Part shown: positions 30,705 through 42,150 of the stretch, piece after piece | Numbering within the stretch: position 1 is the first letter of the stretch | Layout: each line of letters opens with the position of its first letter | NCBI GenBank assembly: GCA_037953745.1 | Contig: JBAKBP010004459.1 | Location: 62,001-126,000 of the forward strand | DNA from: Lithodes maja | Lineage: Eukaryota; Arthropoda; Malacostraca; Decapoda; Lithodidae | Direction: 5' to 3' | Length of the DNA: 64,000 bases | Notes under the pieces: model-generated | What the model was told of the DNA's origin: nothing | Seen by the model: only the letters and a program-made list of their open reading frames with translations | Databases searched by the model: none | Program-made: the position numbers and the translations under genes

Positions 30705-32411
30705 TGTTACGATCCAGGTTCTCAAAGACACAGGGCTCTTCAACATTGGACTAGATAATGGCAAAACGCAACAACGGTAACACTAGATCCAACCCCTGCC
30801 TTAAACACTGGAAAACAAAACACCATTACCGCCGTGAGTCGTGCCTGGACAACGAGGTATCCTATGACTCGGTAACTGGTGCACACACACTAGGCTGACG
30901 CTCAATGAAACAGCCTATTCTCAAACAGTAAAAGATTACTCGATTATGTTACACAAAGAAAAGATAGTTAACGTGATTAATTAACGTTACGGTAGATACT
31001 CAAATAACTGGCACTCCTGTATTAAAGAAAGTGCAATGCTAGTCCTGCAACATCAACTGGAAACTTCTGAAATAAGTCTGATGCTGGGAAGATGTTCGTA
31101 AAGAATCTTGAACAATTATAATGCAGAATACGGGTCACAATAAATGCTAGGATATATAGTAATAATAGGCAGGCGAATAATAAAGACTGCGCAAAGGTAG
31201 TAATGCTCGACAACTAAAGAAATGCTTCGTGACACAACACAACAGCCTACTAGGGTTGTGCAACTCAACAACAACCTCGGCTCAAAAGTGCAGTGAATAA
31301 TAATGTTGCATACATATAATAATGGGGGCTTATCTCTAACCAATGTCTGCTCAGTTAATAAAGTCTAGCTGGGGTATCAAGGCAGGGCAACAATGGGTGA
31401 GCATGCGGCTCGTAGCCTAACGTTGTCCGAAGTGTGGTATAATAACGATTACGTTATATGACGGGGATGCTCTCTTGATAAATCTAGGTCTCTAGTACCT
31501 AGTTCTATCCTGGCGATCCCTCAGAAGTCAACACAAAGAGGCAGCACTATGTTGTGAGGGATAGGCTATGGCCCTCTCACACCACAGCGCTGTGCTCGCA
31601 AAGTAAACCCACCCGAAGACAACTTAGGCTCCCACAGTACCTGTCGATGTCGTGCAGGGCTTAGCTAACACTGCACACATCGGAGACAACGACACAGTAA
31701 CCTTACCCCTAGTCTAGCTTTAGATAACCAAGCAGAATCACTCAACACCTTGCCAGGGAGACATATACCGGTCTACAACCTTCCCGAGAGAGGACACATA
31801 CGGAAAAGTCCATCTCTCCAAACCTCAATAAAGCCTAATACCTCCTTAACCTAATACATGGAAATATCTGAGAGCTTCGCGTGCAATACGACTGGTCGAC
31901 GGTGAACGTCTATGCTGACACCAGAAGGGATGTTGAGTTTAATAAAGATTAGAGAATGAGAAAGGAGAAGTCGAGAGAGAGAAATAGTATGCAAAGTGGC
32001 GAGTATGGGGGACAGAATTGCAAAGGATGTAGGCGATATGCGTGTCAAGCAAGCTCTGAGCTGGTAAAAAACATGAGGCCGCGACGGGAAGGGACTAGTT
32101 GACCACCCGGCCGCCAACGCCGTCAGCGCCCAAGCGAGCCGCGTCATAGCTCACCCCGCTGCCAGGTGTACTCCCTCACCCTCTCTCGCTCGCCTCCCAC
32201 ACAAGCAACATTTATATTATAGCGAATATAAAATATAAGGCGCGGTCACAGACCAAAACAAAGACCATTTCTAGACTGTCTGTGGCAAAACGACCCCAAT
32301 TAAATAAAGCAGATCATTCTAGGACAACTGTAGCCCATCCCGCCATCCTGGCGAGCGCTAGCGAGCTGCAATGCCCCACGCAACCATTCTACTAACGCCG
32401 GAGGCGTCACA
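30705..32411 (-). repeat. Gypsy-4 5' LTR
   Basis: 1,707 bp on the minus strand, from TGTGACGCCTCCGG (32411) to GGATCGTAACA (30705). It is diverged from the Gypsy-1, -2 and -3 LTRs but keeps the AGGGCCATAGCCT island (31563-31575) and the 55-nt motif. Confidence 0.88.
31465..31519 (-). ncRNA. 55-nt structured LTR RNA motif, Gypsy-4 LTR
   Basis: Minus-strand segments: GGAT, CGCCAG, GATAGA, A, CTAGGT, loop ACTAGAG, ACCTAG, A, TTTATC, AAGAGAGC, ATCC. The inner stem CTAGGT/ACCTAG replaces CCAGAT/ATCTGG of Gypsy-1. The middle stem GATAGA/TTTATC replaces GAGAGA/TCTCTC with one G-U pair. Confidence 0.8.
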
Positions 32412-32412
32412 G

Positions 32413-32428
32413 TATATATATATATACC

Positions 32429-32470
<42 letters not shown>
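32413..32470. repeat. AT microsatellite
   Basis: (TA)n run with an ACCGGT interruption, directly beside the Gypsy-4 LTR end. Confidence 0.95.
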
Positions 32471-32475
<5 letters not shown>

Positions 32476-32604
32476 ATATGATCTTTAATATTCACATATT
32501 TGTATAGTATATCGAAATATGATATTACTATAAAAGTCAAACAAACAATCGGTTCATTTTTGCATATAAAAGACAAAATTCCCACTTCTTTAGAATCGTC
32601 TTTG

Positions 32605-32920
32605 ATATACCAATATACGTGTGACAGCTGCCAGGCGTAATATATAGGAAAACAAGAGAGACATCTGAAGACACGCATACACCAACACCGAGATACATCT
32701 GCCCGTACTGGCAGATCACCACACCACCATTTAGCGCCATTAGGCAACACTCACACACTTTAGATCATCCTTTCAAAATTTCATTCAAAATTCTAGATAG
32801 AAGTCAGCACCACTTCGACCTCCCCATCATGGAAACTCTACACTCCTACATCCATAGACCCTCAATAGGTGACAATACATCCTCAGTCGATCTGTTCTGC
32901 TTTTGCGGTCTACTTATATA
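32605..32920 (+). pseudogene. Penelope-like element, GIY-YIG endonuclease fragment
   Basis: One frame reads IYQYTCDSCQA, a TAA stop (32638-32640), YIGKTRETSEDTHT, FSAIRQHSHTLDHPFKISFK and ILDRSQHHFDLPIMETLHSY, then HRPSIGDNTSS. Y.YTC..C...YIG.T, AI..H and LPI.E.L......PS.....S form the C-terminal GIY-YIG nuclease pattern of Penelope-like retroelements. The RT domain is not present. Part of the loop after YIG is altered. Confidence 0.65.
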
Positions 32921-32929
32921 ACCCTGTGT

Positions 32930-34040
32930 GTAATAGTTTTTAATTTGTGTTCTTATTGTTATTATTTCTGATTATTACTAGTTTATATAACGTTCACTAT
33001 TTAGTATTGTTAGGACTCATATGATGCAAACTATGTTTTAGCATTCAATTGACACCCCCAACTCAATATATAGTGAGCTAGTTTGTTTTTACTTTTTACA
33101 TTTTTACAATTTAGAATAATATTAAACTTAGAATACATTCTGTTATAATTTTCCTTTTAGCACTTTTTTTTATATTAGAGTATAATATTAATATAATATA
33201 TATACTGGGGCAATTGGCTTTGCGTTTGGGAAATATCTGGAAGAGTCGTGCAGTATCGTAGTAAAGCGTGACAGATCATTGTACAGCTCTAGCATATAAA
33301 AAATGCGTTCTTAGGTATTTATGTGTTGTTCATAGCCGTTCCGTAGGTGGTTCTTACCCCGAGGAGCGTGATAGGCCTCACATAAGTGCCTGTATAGCGT
33401 CGATAGGACTCCTGGACTAAAGCCCATGAAAAAAAAAATGCCCGACCGGCACTTAAATGGAAGCAATATGTGATTAGGTGGCATATTCACCATCTACCAG
33501 TTCCTTCCTCTCCCCAGATGTGTCACCTTCCCCTCCCTTCCCTCGCCCCCCTCCCTGTCTTCCCTTTGCAATTATTGGCTCTTTTTCCTCTTTTTCCATG
33601 CACAAAATATGATGTCATGGTCTTGCACACTCCCTCGTCTCCTCCACATAAGCAGGAAGCACATCTATGTTGCTCTCTCTCTCTCTCTCTCTTTCACCTC
33701 CATCTACCCCTTTCCGCCACAAATATATGTTTTTCACTAGATATTTGCTGTTTACACCAATGTCTTGGTCTTCACTGTTCACATGTTCATTATACAAGTA
33801 AAATATATGCACATGGAGCAGAAATATGTTTAATAAGGTAAATATAACAAACGTTGTCAGAATCGAAGGTAATAAATTTGCATACGCGGGCGTTTAAAAA
33901 ATATGAATGGCACTTTCCTCGGGTAAATGCATTATAGGCAATTTTAGCCCTTTTTTAGTGGTACTTAATGTATCATATGCATAGTAGCCCACCTTAGTTC
34001 TTAACGCAATATAGACAAAAGTAGCTCATCTTAAGTGGTT
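32930..34040. other. Spacer with no recognised gene
   Basis: AT-rich sequence with a (CT)n run at about 33672-33692 and a pyrimidine-rich stretch around 33500-33600. Open frames are short and low-complexity. I see no exon or transposon signature. Confidence 0.5.
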
Positions 34041-34041
34041 C

Positions 34042-34180
34042 TTAACCCATACTGTACCGCCGACGTCTTTGTGTATTTGATTTCAGCTACAGTTAGACAA
34101 GTATATTAAGTATAGGAAGGATTTATGGTAGCTAAAAGGATGAAAGGATGAAAAGCTGTAACTTTTTTTGTGTGAAGTAC
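34042..34180. mobile_element. Fragment of a TTAA MITE
   Basis: TTAACCCATACTGTACCGCC then GACGTC, close to the left end of the outer MITE at 4261 (TTAACCCATTCTGTACC...GACGTC). It is followed by similar TTAGACAAG and ATAGGAAGG words. I find no right end, so it is a remnant. Confidence 0.5.
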
Positions 34181-34497
34181 CCTTTTAATTACTATTAAAA
34201 TTTGAATTTTACAGTTCTTGTAGCAGTTCGTTTCAGCATCGTAGGCACTTTGTAGCAATTTATATATATCTATTACGTACCAATTTTGTAGAACACTGAC
34301 TTTGGGGACACTTTGTTCAAGATACACCAAAATGTTCACATAAGGACATGTCAGCAATGATTCTTGAAGGTGGAAGGGGCTTTAGGCTTGACTTAAGCTG
34401 ACAATATTTACTTTCGCCACTTGCAGCATTTGGACTGCTATACTGTACATAGTAATATATATGAGATTATCAACCATCAGGTGTTTAGTTTCCTGTA

Positions 34498-34917
34498 TTA
34501 ACCCACTGAGCCCCAGCTAGTTTATAATAAATGTACCACCCAGGACCAGCAGTTTTTTTTTTTTTTTTTTTTCCAGAACACACCAGGAATGGGTTAGGAA
34601 TGAAGGAAAACCCACAAAAAAACGATCCCCTAGGTCGTCCTACGGTGCGCCTGAAAGTCGGATTTACATGAGGGGAAAATTGAAGGCAAAAACACCCCAA
34701 AACTGTTTTTTGCGCGCTCATGCGCACGCCGTTAGACTTTGAGAGTTTTCAACCATCGGGATGGTTGCGTGGGATACTTACACAGTTCCCATACAAATCT
34801 GAGCCCTCTAGATGCCATAGGACCGGAGTAATTAACAGTGACGCAACGTTGTTGTCGCTGGGGTTTAGCATTACAAACATTGCCGACGACAGTTGTCGCT
34901 GGGGCTCAGTGGGTTAA
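34498..34917. mobile_element. TTAA-flanked MITE with perfect 16-bp TIR
   Basis: 420 bp including both TTAA. Left end TTAACCCACTGAGCCCCAGC, right end the exact inverse GCTGGGGCTCAGTGGGTTAA. An internal T-rich run, and a repeat of TTGTCGCTGGGG near the right end. No coding capacity. Its family differs from the other TTAA elements in sequence. Confidence 0.85.
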
Positions 34918-34973
34918 CTATATCTTACCATCTTATCTTTACTTCCCCGACATCAACTTACGCTACCTGGTGT

Positions 34974-36829
34974 TGTTACGACCGGGCACTCAGGTACACT
35001 AGGGCTCTCAAACAGGACTCGAGTATGGCTCGCTGCCACAACGGAAACACACGATCCCAACCCCAGAGTACTGCCAGCCGAACAAAAAACACCAATACCC
35101 TCCAGAGTTCTATCTGCTATAACGGGGTATACAAGAACTCGGTACTAGCGTTTCACAACAGACTAATAAAGAGACGGGAGTTATCTAGTCTGGTCAACAA
35201 TCAAACAAAGAAGTAAATACAACAACACCAAAGAATAGTGTTGGCCGAAGCCGAAGTAATCCACCCTTGACTAAGAACTTAAGAAGTCCTCCACCCTCTA
35301 CTTCGGATCGGCACTATTACGTTACGTTAAACAATAGTCCTCGAGCATCGAGCAAGGAATCTTCTGATAAAGTTATATGCTTCTCGGATACTCGTAAGAA
35401 GTAAGTATCGGATTTTGAACAGCAATTCAATAAGCAACACACTGGCAATTAAGTAATATTAAAGGCTTTAAATTGACATAAGAAGAATTATAAGAATAGA
35501 CAGTAGTAAATGGCAAACATATAAAAGAAGTACTCCGACAATGCACTGGCAATAGCCTACTAGGATTGTGCTCGGGGGCCACTAATCTCTAAAGTAGCTA
35601 TGCGTGCCACACATGAAATCAATAGTGCATAAACAATAACATACATAAGGAAAGCTTCAATACTATGCTGTATCTGCTGACCGAGCAAAGTCTAGCTGGG
35701 ATGTAGTAGGCTAGGAAACAATGGCTGAGCAAGCGGCTCGTAGCCTAGCGAGGTCCTTAAGGCTGTGCGGCCAAATTACGTTAATTGACGGGATGCTCTC
35801 TTGAGAGATCCAGATCACTAGTATCTGGTTCTCTCCTGGCGATCCTCTCAAAGTCAAGCAAACGAGTTAGCACAGTGTTGGGTGGCAGAGGCAAAAGCCC
35901 TCACTCGCAACACAGCGCTAAACTCACAAGGTACACAGTCAGAAAGACCACCTAGGCTTCCCAAGTCTCCGTTGCGATTGTACAGGTTCAACAAAACCTA
36001 ATACACATAGGGAATCACAACTCTAGTAGCCTCATCCCAGTCTAGCATCACCTAGATCAGCAGAAAACAGGAACATGAATAATCATACACAGGGAAATGC
36101 ATATACGAGTGCAACAAACATTAATCAATCCTATTCTAGTTATCCCTTCCAAAATAGGCTATCTAATAGGCATATATCTCGTGAGAACTCAAGCGACAAT
36201 ACTTTGGCTGACTAAATCTGCACCAAAGGGGTCATTGAGGTTAAAAAGGGTTCGGGGAAAGAAGAAGGTAGGCGGTACAGAGAGTAGGGAAAGTTCACAT
36301 CAGTCGGAAGAAAATATATAGTTGCAAGGGATATGAGAAGTCGCTTTGCCTAATGAGTTCTGAGGAAAATGCGGCTAGACTTCCCTTTTTATACTCGGCC
36401 CTCTAGTGAGCATATCGCCAACTACTAAGGACCGCCCACTAGCAATCATTACGTAATATTCTCTCTCAATCTGGGATCGACAAAGGATTTCCCACGCACT
36501 GAGAGGGAGGAGGGAGGAGGAAGGAGGGGAGTTAGGCCTACCTGCCGCATGGCGCACTCACTGGCCCCCGTTAAGTAATCTCTCTCTCCTCTCATCATTA
36601 CAAATAAGTCCCACACACAACACTTATAACTAATGATATAAAATAGAACTCGTTGACTCAGATGAAAACAAAATACATATTTATAATACTTATAGTACAA
36701 CGGCTCACATAAACTAAGTTAGAAAACTCTACACAGACTACAGCCAAAGTTCCTGCCCTGACGATCCTAGCGAGAGTGGGGCATGACTGGGCGTTCTGTA
36801 CAGCATGCTCATACTCGACATGCGTCACA
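34974..36829 (-). mobile_element. Gypsy-1-type solo LTR
   Basis: 1,856 bp on the minus strand, from TGTGACGCATGTCG (36829) to CGGTCGTAACA (34974), very close to the Gypsy-1 LTR. It is flanked by the 4-bp target duplication GTGT (34970-34973 and 36830-36833). It formed by recombination between the two LTRs of a former full element. Confidence 0.93.
35791..35845 (-). ncRNA. 55-nt structured LTR RNA motif, solo LTR
   Basis: Minus-strand sequence with the same segments as Gypsy-1: GGAT, CGCCAG, GAGAGA, A, CCAGAT, ACTAGTG, ATCTGG, A, TCTCTC, AAGAGAGC, ATCC. Confidence 0.8.
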
Positions 36830-36833
36830 GTGT

Positions 36834-37084
36834 TAACTTTATTCCCAGCTGAGTCTATGCTTAATATATAAGGTAAACGTAGTGAGGCCTCACCTCTACA
36901 ATGCTTGCCCACCTTACTTCAAGCATGACCCTTCACAACACAGACCGGCTCACTGGGCCAGGCGCCTGACGGACTATTATTTAGTACAACTGGTGCCTGA
37001 CCTACGTGTTATCACTAATCTATTGACAAGCATTCTTCATTCATTCCTGTTCATTACCAATTATCTTGCTTGTTCTTCAGTCAT
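36834..37084. other. Short spacer
   Basis: Sequence between the solo LTR and the Jockey-type LINE 3' end. No exon or element signature seen. Confidence 0.5.
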
Positions 37085-39377
37085 CTCTCTTTTTATATAT
37101 GTGAGTGAGGGAGACAAAAGGCAGAACTGCCTGTAACGAGTGCCTCTCCCATAGTTGAAAGAGTGACAGGGCCAAAATCAAGGGACGTTCAAGCCAAAAT
37201 GCCTGGACACACAAAGTTTGAAGCAATTTAAGTCAAAGGAGGAGGGAAAGAAGTATTCTGGGAGAGAGTTCCAGAGCTCAGCTGGTGAATAGAAGAAAGA
37301 CTGAGATTAACATTTCACTCTAGGATTGGAGAGTTGCAGAGAGTAGGGGTGGGATTGTGTTGAAAGACGGGTACCATGTACCCTACGTAGAGGAGGTGGT
37401 ATACACTGGGAGAGCTCTGAAGAGAACTGATTATTGTAGTAGCGATAGAATAGCGTGAGATATGCAAAATTGTGGCGAATAGAGAGAGATTGCAGAGAGT
37501 TAGTGAGTGGGCGGGAATCAAAGATACGAAAGGCCTTCCTTTCTACTTTGTTGTGTGAGAGGATCCTCCCAACACATGTGAACAATACTCAATACAAGGA
37601 CGCACTGTGCCCCTGTACAGAGCAAGAAGCTGTGGAGGGGTAAAGAACCCTCTGAGGCGGTTGAGCACACCCAGCTTCAGGGAGGCTGCCTTAGCAAGAC
37701 TGGTAATATGGTCTGTCCAGGTGAGAGCAGAAGAATAAGAGACACCAAGAATATTGAGAGAAGTTGAAGGATTGATTTTTGTATTGTTGAAGTATAAGGG
37801 ATAGTTCTCTGGGAGTTCCGAACGGGTAGTACGATGGAGAAATTGGGTTTTGGACGCATTAAAGGCAACAATGTTTTCTCTGTACCAATTGGAAATAGTA
37901 GTTAGATCAGAAGATAAGCGTTGTATGGCATCATTACGTTTATTTTTGATGAATTGTTGGCTGGGACGTTCTGGAAACTAATTGAATAGTGTAAGGTAGA
38001 GTCGCGTATGAATGGATGGGACTGGGGGTACAGTTGAGAAGATAATTTATGAAAATAAGAAAGAATTGGAGATAGGACAGAGCTCTGAGGAACATCGGAG
38101 TTGATAGGATGAGGAAGTGAGCAATGGCCATCCACAACCGCAGCTATGGAATGGCCAGAAAGGAAATTAGAGACAAAGGCACAGATGGAGGGATAGAAAC
38201 CGAAGGAGGGTAGTTTAGAAATTAAAGATTTGTGCCAGACTCTATCGAAGGCCTTCGATATGTCTAGTGCAATAGAAAAGGTCTCACCGAAGTCCCGAAA
38301 GGAGGATGACCAAGAGTTAGTAAGAAATGAAAGAAGATCACCAATAGAGCGACCCTTAAGGAAGCCATACTGGCGATCTAAGACAGATTATGAGAAAAGA
38401 AATGCTTAAGAAATTAGGAAGCAAGAATAGTTTCGAAAACCTTTTAGATACAAGAAATTAGAGCAATTGGACGATAGTTGAAGGGTTGAGAGAGCTCACC
38501 CTTCTTTGGGACAGGTTGAATGAGAGCAAATTTCCAGCAAGAAGGGAAGACGTTCGAGGAGAGAGAGACGAAAGAGTTTGCCAAGGCAGGGGGTCAACAC
38601 AGAAGACAGCTCTTTAGTTAAACAGGAGGAACACCGTCAGGACTGTACGCCTTCTTAGTATTAAGCCCAGAGAGGGTGGAAAGTACATCTTTAGAATAGA
38701 TTAAGATATTAGGCACAAGTCGGAGAAAGGGGGTGGAGAGGGAGGAATAGGATTGGAGTCATCCAAGGTGGAGTTTGAGCGAATAGTTCAGTTTTGTCAG
38801 AGGAAGAAGTTATGGTTGTGCCATCAGAGTGGAAAATGGGAGGGAAAGACAAGGAATAAAAATTAATTGAGAGTTTTTTGGCTAGATGCCAGACAACTTG
38901 GGAAGAGCTAGAGTTGGATAGTTCAGTGCATTTATTATTGATGAAAGAGTGTTTGGCAAGTCGAAGAACAGATTTGCCACGGAAGCGGAAGTAATTCCAT
39001 GGGAAATCAAAGAAGCACTGCTAAAGAACCTCTCAGTCAGCAGTGCCAAAGTGCCACAAGCGCCGCCGGCTGGGAGGATCGGGTGGCCATACCTGAGAGA
39101 TAGGAGAGATAACGTTAAGAAGTTTATGGTCAGAGGAGCCCAAAGTAGAGAAAAGAAATGCTTAAGAAATTAGGAAGCAAGAATAGTTTCGAAAACCTTT
39201 TAGATACAAGAAATTAGAGCAATTGGACGATAGTTGAAGGGTTGAGAGTGCTCACCCTTCTTTGGGACAGGTTGAATGAGAGCAAATTTCCAGCAAGAAG
39301 GGAAGACGTTCGAGGAGAGAGAGACGAAAGAATTTGCCAACACAGAAGACAGCACTTTAGTTAAACAGGAGGAACAC
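37085..39377 (-). mobile_element. Jockey-type LINE, RT and 3' part (segment 3 of 3)
   Basis: Minus-strand LINE with RT pieces VPKKGELSQPFNYRPIALIS, WYRENIVAFNASKTQFLHRT, NPSTSLNILGVSYSSALTW, LRGFFTPPQLLALYRGTVRP and CIEYCSHV. The C-terminal part reads NKVERKAFRIFDSRPLTNSL, SLFYRYYNNQFSS-type words and ELWNSLPE. Several frameshifts and a TAA stop disable it. It ends near 37085 with TATAAAAAG. It is continuous with 49599-50542 and 60628-61205, the gypsy elements having inserted between them. Confidence 0.75.
38392..39147 (-). repeat. Tandem duplication inside the LINE, first unit
   Basis: A 756-bp unit. 38392 (GAGAAAAGAAATGCTTAAG) recurs at 39148. The second unit is interrupted by Gypsy-2 and resumes at 49599. 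The junction at 39148-39156 is GAGAAAAGA, a 9-bp word present at both parental ends. Confidence 0.85.
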
Positions 39378-40292
39378 TGTTACGCTGGCCAGCTTGCCAG
39401 AATGTACTCGTGACTCGCTAGCACTCGCCGCGGCAGTGAAATGGGCTATAATAATCGTAGACGATATTCTTTCTTTCTTAGTATTCGTGTTGTTACAGAC
39501 AGATCAGTTTTTGCCTTTATTCTTGTCTGTGACACTTAGAAGTATTTTATATCTTTGATAGAGTTATAAGATATGTAGTGTGATAGTTGCAAGGAGAGAG
39601 AGAGAGGGAAGAGCGAGGTGGTAGTATGTGCGTGTGTATGTACGTGTGCATTCCTTGCTTGGGTGGGGCCACCCGCTCCCTATTGGATGGCGGGCCTGGC
39701 GTGTCATATGACGCCTGCTTTTCATGATGTAGTTGCCTGTGATTGGAGGCCGCTGTCCTAGCTCGGTGGTGGGGCTTCCTTCCCTCATCTCTCCTCAGAG
39801 CTTGGTATGTTGCGCTTGGTCCTAGACGTCCCTTGCATTCTGTCCCCAATCTAACCCTCTTTACTGCTGTTCCTCTCTCTGAACTCCTTCTTTCCAATAC
39901 TTCTTATCTTTATTTAATCACACCTCCCTTCTGGTTCTAGCATACGACTTCCATAGTCGGCCAGTCGTATTACCAGCGCCAGTTCTCACATATATGTTTT
40001 GCACTAGCTTTAGGGATTATTAGAGTCATAGTCACATGGATTCATATTATTGGGTGCTTCCAATTATTTGGTTGTTCTTTATTACTATTTAATGCTAGAC
40101 AGTGGAGGGTATCTTTGGTCGTTGTCTGAGTTATGTATATGGCAAGTCAGAACCTGTACGACTTCGACGAAGCTAGGTAGCCTGTAACCCTTGGGCATAA
40201 TTATTTTCCTTTGCGAGCGTAGCAGTATACAAGCGAAGGGCTTTTGCCTACTCTTGCTTGTATGCTTTCTACCTCATTTTGTTGACCTTTGT

Positions 40293-40347
40293 GGAGTGCC
40301 AGGGTAAGACCAGATACTTGAGATCTGGACTTACCAAGAGAGCCTCC
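40293..40347 (+). ncRNA. 55-nt structured LTR RNA motif, Gypsy-2 5' LTR
   Basis: Segments: GGAG, TGCCAG, GGTAAG, A, CCAGAT, loop ACTTGAG, ATCTGG, A, CTTACC, AAGAGAGC, CTCC. The middle stem GGTAAG/CTTACC and outer stem GGAG/CTCC differ from Gypsy-1 at both pairing partners, while the loops are conserved. Confidence 0.82.
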
Positions 40348-41135
40348 TAGTCACTTAACGTAACATAAGGGAAATCTGTTCAGGGGAGACAGTAGGCTAC
40401 GAGCATGCTTGAGCTCTGCCTAGGCTCCCTATACCTTTTATGCCACTGCTAGACTTTATTAGTAAGAAAGACAGCATTGTGTTTATTAACTTTAACTGCG
40501 TATGCTTTAACAATGATTCACGTATTGTTTTAGCCTAGGTTGGTGCATAGTGCACAACCCAGTTTGGCTGTTACTTTGGCTAAGGAAGTACTGTTTTTGA
40601 GTTGCTGTTGTTAGTGCTGTCACAGAGTTGTTGCACTCCCTTGTTTCCATATATAGGTATCCTACTTGTTGGTGTATTTAAGATACACACTTTGGTGTCC
40701 TGCCCCTGCATTATTTCTGTTCTATATTCGACGAGCATCTTAGAGCATCAGACGTTTTCAGAAGATTCCATATCTGTTTACTGTAGGACTAGCCTTCAAG
40801 TGTTTTCATAGAGCATTGAAGAGTTTAGTGTTGAGTTCAGACTCACACTAAAGATAACGTAAGCATATAACCTTTTATTAAATGTTGTCATAGTTTATGT
40901 AAGCATTGTTATTACTTGAGAGCTTTTTATTAACGTAATTACTCTTGTGAGTAGGCTTTGACGTCACCGGAAAGCCTTTGTAGAAGTACACTTAACCCAG
41001 TTAATTGATACCCCGTTATCCAGTAGATTAACTCTGGAGGGTTTAAGTGTTTTGTTCACCGGCGTAATAGTTCGAGGGTTTGGAATTAGCGTACCGTTGT
41101 TGCAGATATAGCCTATCTTATAGTCCAATACTAAG

Positions 41136-42148
41136 TCTATCTATCTATCTATCTATCTATTGCCTGACGCCGTGATCCCCGAAGGGGTGGCCATGAACGA
41201 ACCGCCCCCATGCACCTCTGTCCCCAGTCAGTCGACGCCCCTCCCCCCAACCAGCACCGCCCTCATTCATGTACTTCCTCACTCCATCCTTCCACCTCAT
41301 ATTCGGTCTATCTCTCTCTCTCTGTCCCTCCACCTCGCTCTCGTACACCCTCTTAGTCATTCTCTCGCTTTCCATACGTTCCATATGGCCGAACCATCTC
41401 AAGTTGTTCCTTTCCACACTTTCCAGCACATCTACCTCCACACCACACCTCCTTCTTACTTCCTCATTACTCTGTCTATCCCCCCATGTAACTCCGCACG
41501 CACTCCTTAACCCTCTCCGACATATGACGCGATTTTGAGCCTATTGGGGATACTTTAAAGCCTTTGTTACCATCAGGGGTATTTAGAAACCTTTAGTTTA
41601 GTTACTTCAACCTCTGCAGTTGTCTTTGAGTTAGCTGTGGGCAGAAAACTAATTTTGGAGAGATAATTATAAGAGTGAGAGAACTCTATTTCTTATTGCT
41701 AATCTGGCAACCTCTGCGTCATAAATGCGTGAAAGGGTTAAGTAATTCATTTCCACTGCTCTCACTCTTGGTCTGAGTCTCTCAACCAACGTCCATGCTT
41801 CGCTTCTGTAAGTCAGTGTCGGGATTACCACACTGTCATGCAAGGACTTCTTCACTTCCATACTGACCACCCTATTTCTTGTTACTGCTTTTAGCGTTCC
41901 TACAACCCTCTTCCCCTGTTGTACCCTCTCCCGCACTTCTTCATCCATAGTCCCATCTTTACTCAACACACTGCCCAGATACTTAAAAGAGTTAACGATC
42001 TCCATAGCCTGACTGTTCAGCTTCACCTCACACTCTGTGACTTCACCCCTTTCGAAGACCATAACCTTGCTCTTCCCCGTATTTACCTTCAATACCAATT
42101 ACCAATTACCAATACCAATTACCAATTACCAATTACCAATACCAATTA
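41136..42148 (-). mobile_element. RTE-type LINE fragment inside the Gypsy-2 LTR
   Basis: Minus strand. Starts in RT with VNTGKSKVMVFERGEVTECE, then NSFKYLGSVLSKDGTMDEEV, SLHDSVVIPTLTYRSEAWTL, and after a MITE VERNNLRWFGHMERMESERM. The 3' tail is (TAGA)n, seen on the plus strand as (CTAT)n at 41136-41160. Target duplication CCAATACTAAG (41125-41135) and CCAATACTGAG (42149-42159). It is 5'-truncated, and the truncated end begins with a GGTAATT minisatellite. Confidence 0.88.
41507..41741. mobile_element. Inner-type TTAA MITE, 235 bp, in the RTE fragment
   Basis: TTAACCCTCTCCGACATATGAC to GTCATAAATGCGTGAAAGGGTTAA (ends only). Same family and same length as 4350-4584. It interrupts the RTE frame, which continues on both sides with TTAA at each junction. 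Confidence 0.87.
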
Positions 42149-42150
42149 CC
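42093..42150. repeat. AATTACC minisatellite
   Basis: Irregular tandem ACCAATT/AATTACC units at the 5' end of the inserted RTE fragment, blending into the LTR word CCAATACT. Confidence 0.85.

Larger units (their letters stand above)
29205..32411 (-). mobile_element. Gypsy-4: chimeric, truncated Gmr1-like element
   Basis: On the minus strand: a complete LTR (32411-30705), PBS, leader and the start of gag. The gag is cut at 29852 and joined to the first ~650 bp of a different, Gypsy-1-type LTR that ends abruptly at 29205 against Gypsy-1. All of pol is missing. The two LTR types differ at their ends (GACGCCTCCGGCG against GACGCATGTCCACG), so this is a recombinant, not one simple insertion. Confidence 0.85.

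Noticed and set aside
39547..39897. Basic 116-aa minus-strand ORF in the Gypsy-2 LTR
   Set aside because: Antisense to the LTR, low-complexity Ser/Thr/Arg composition, and not kept in other LTR types.
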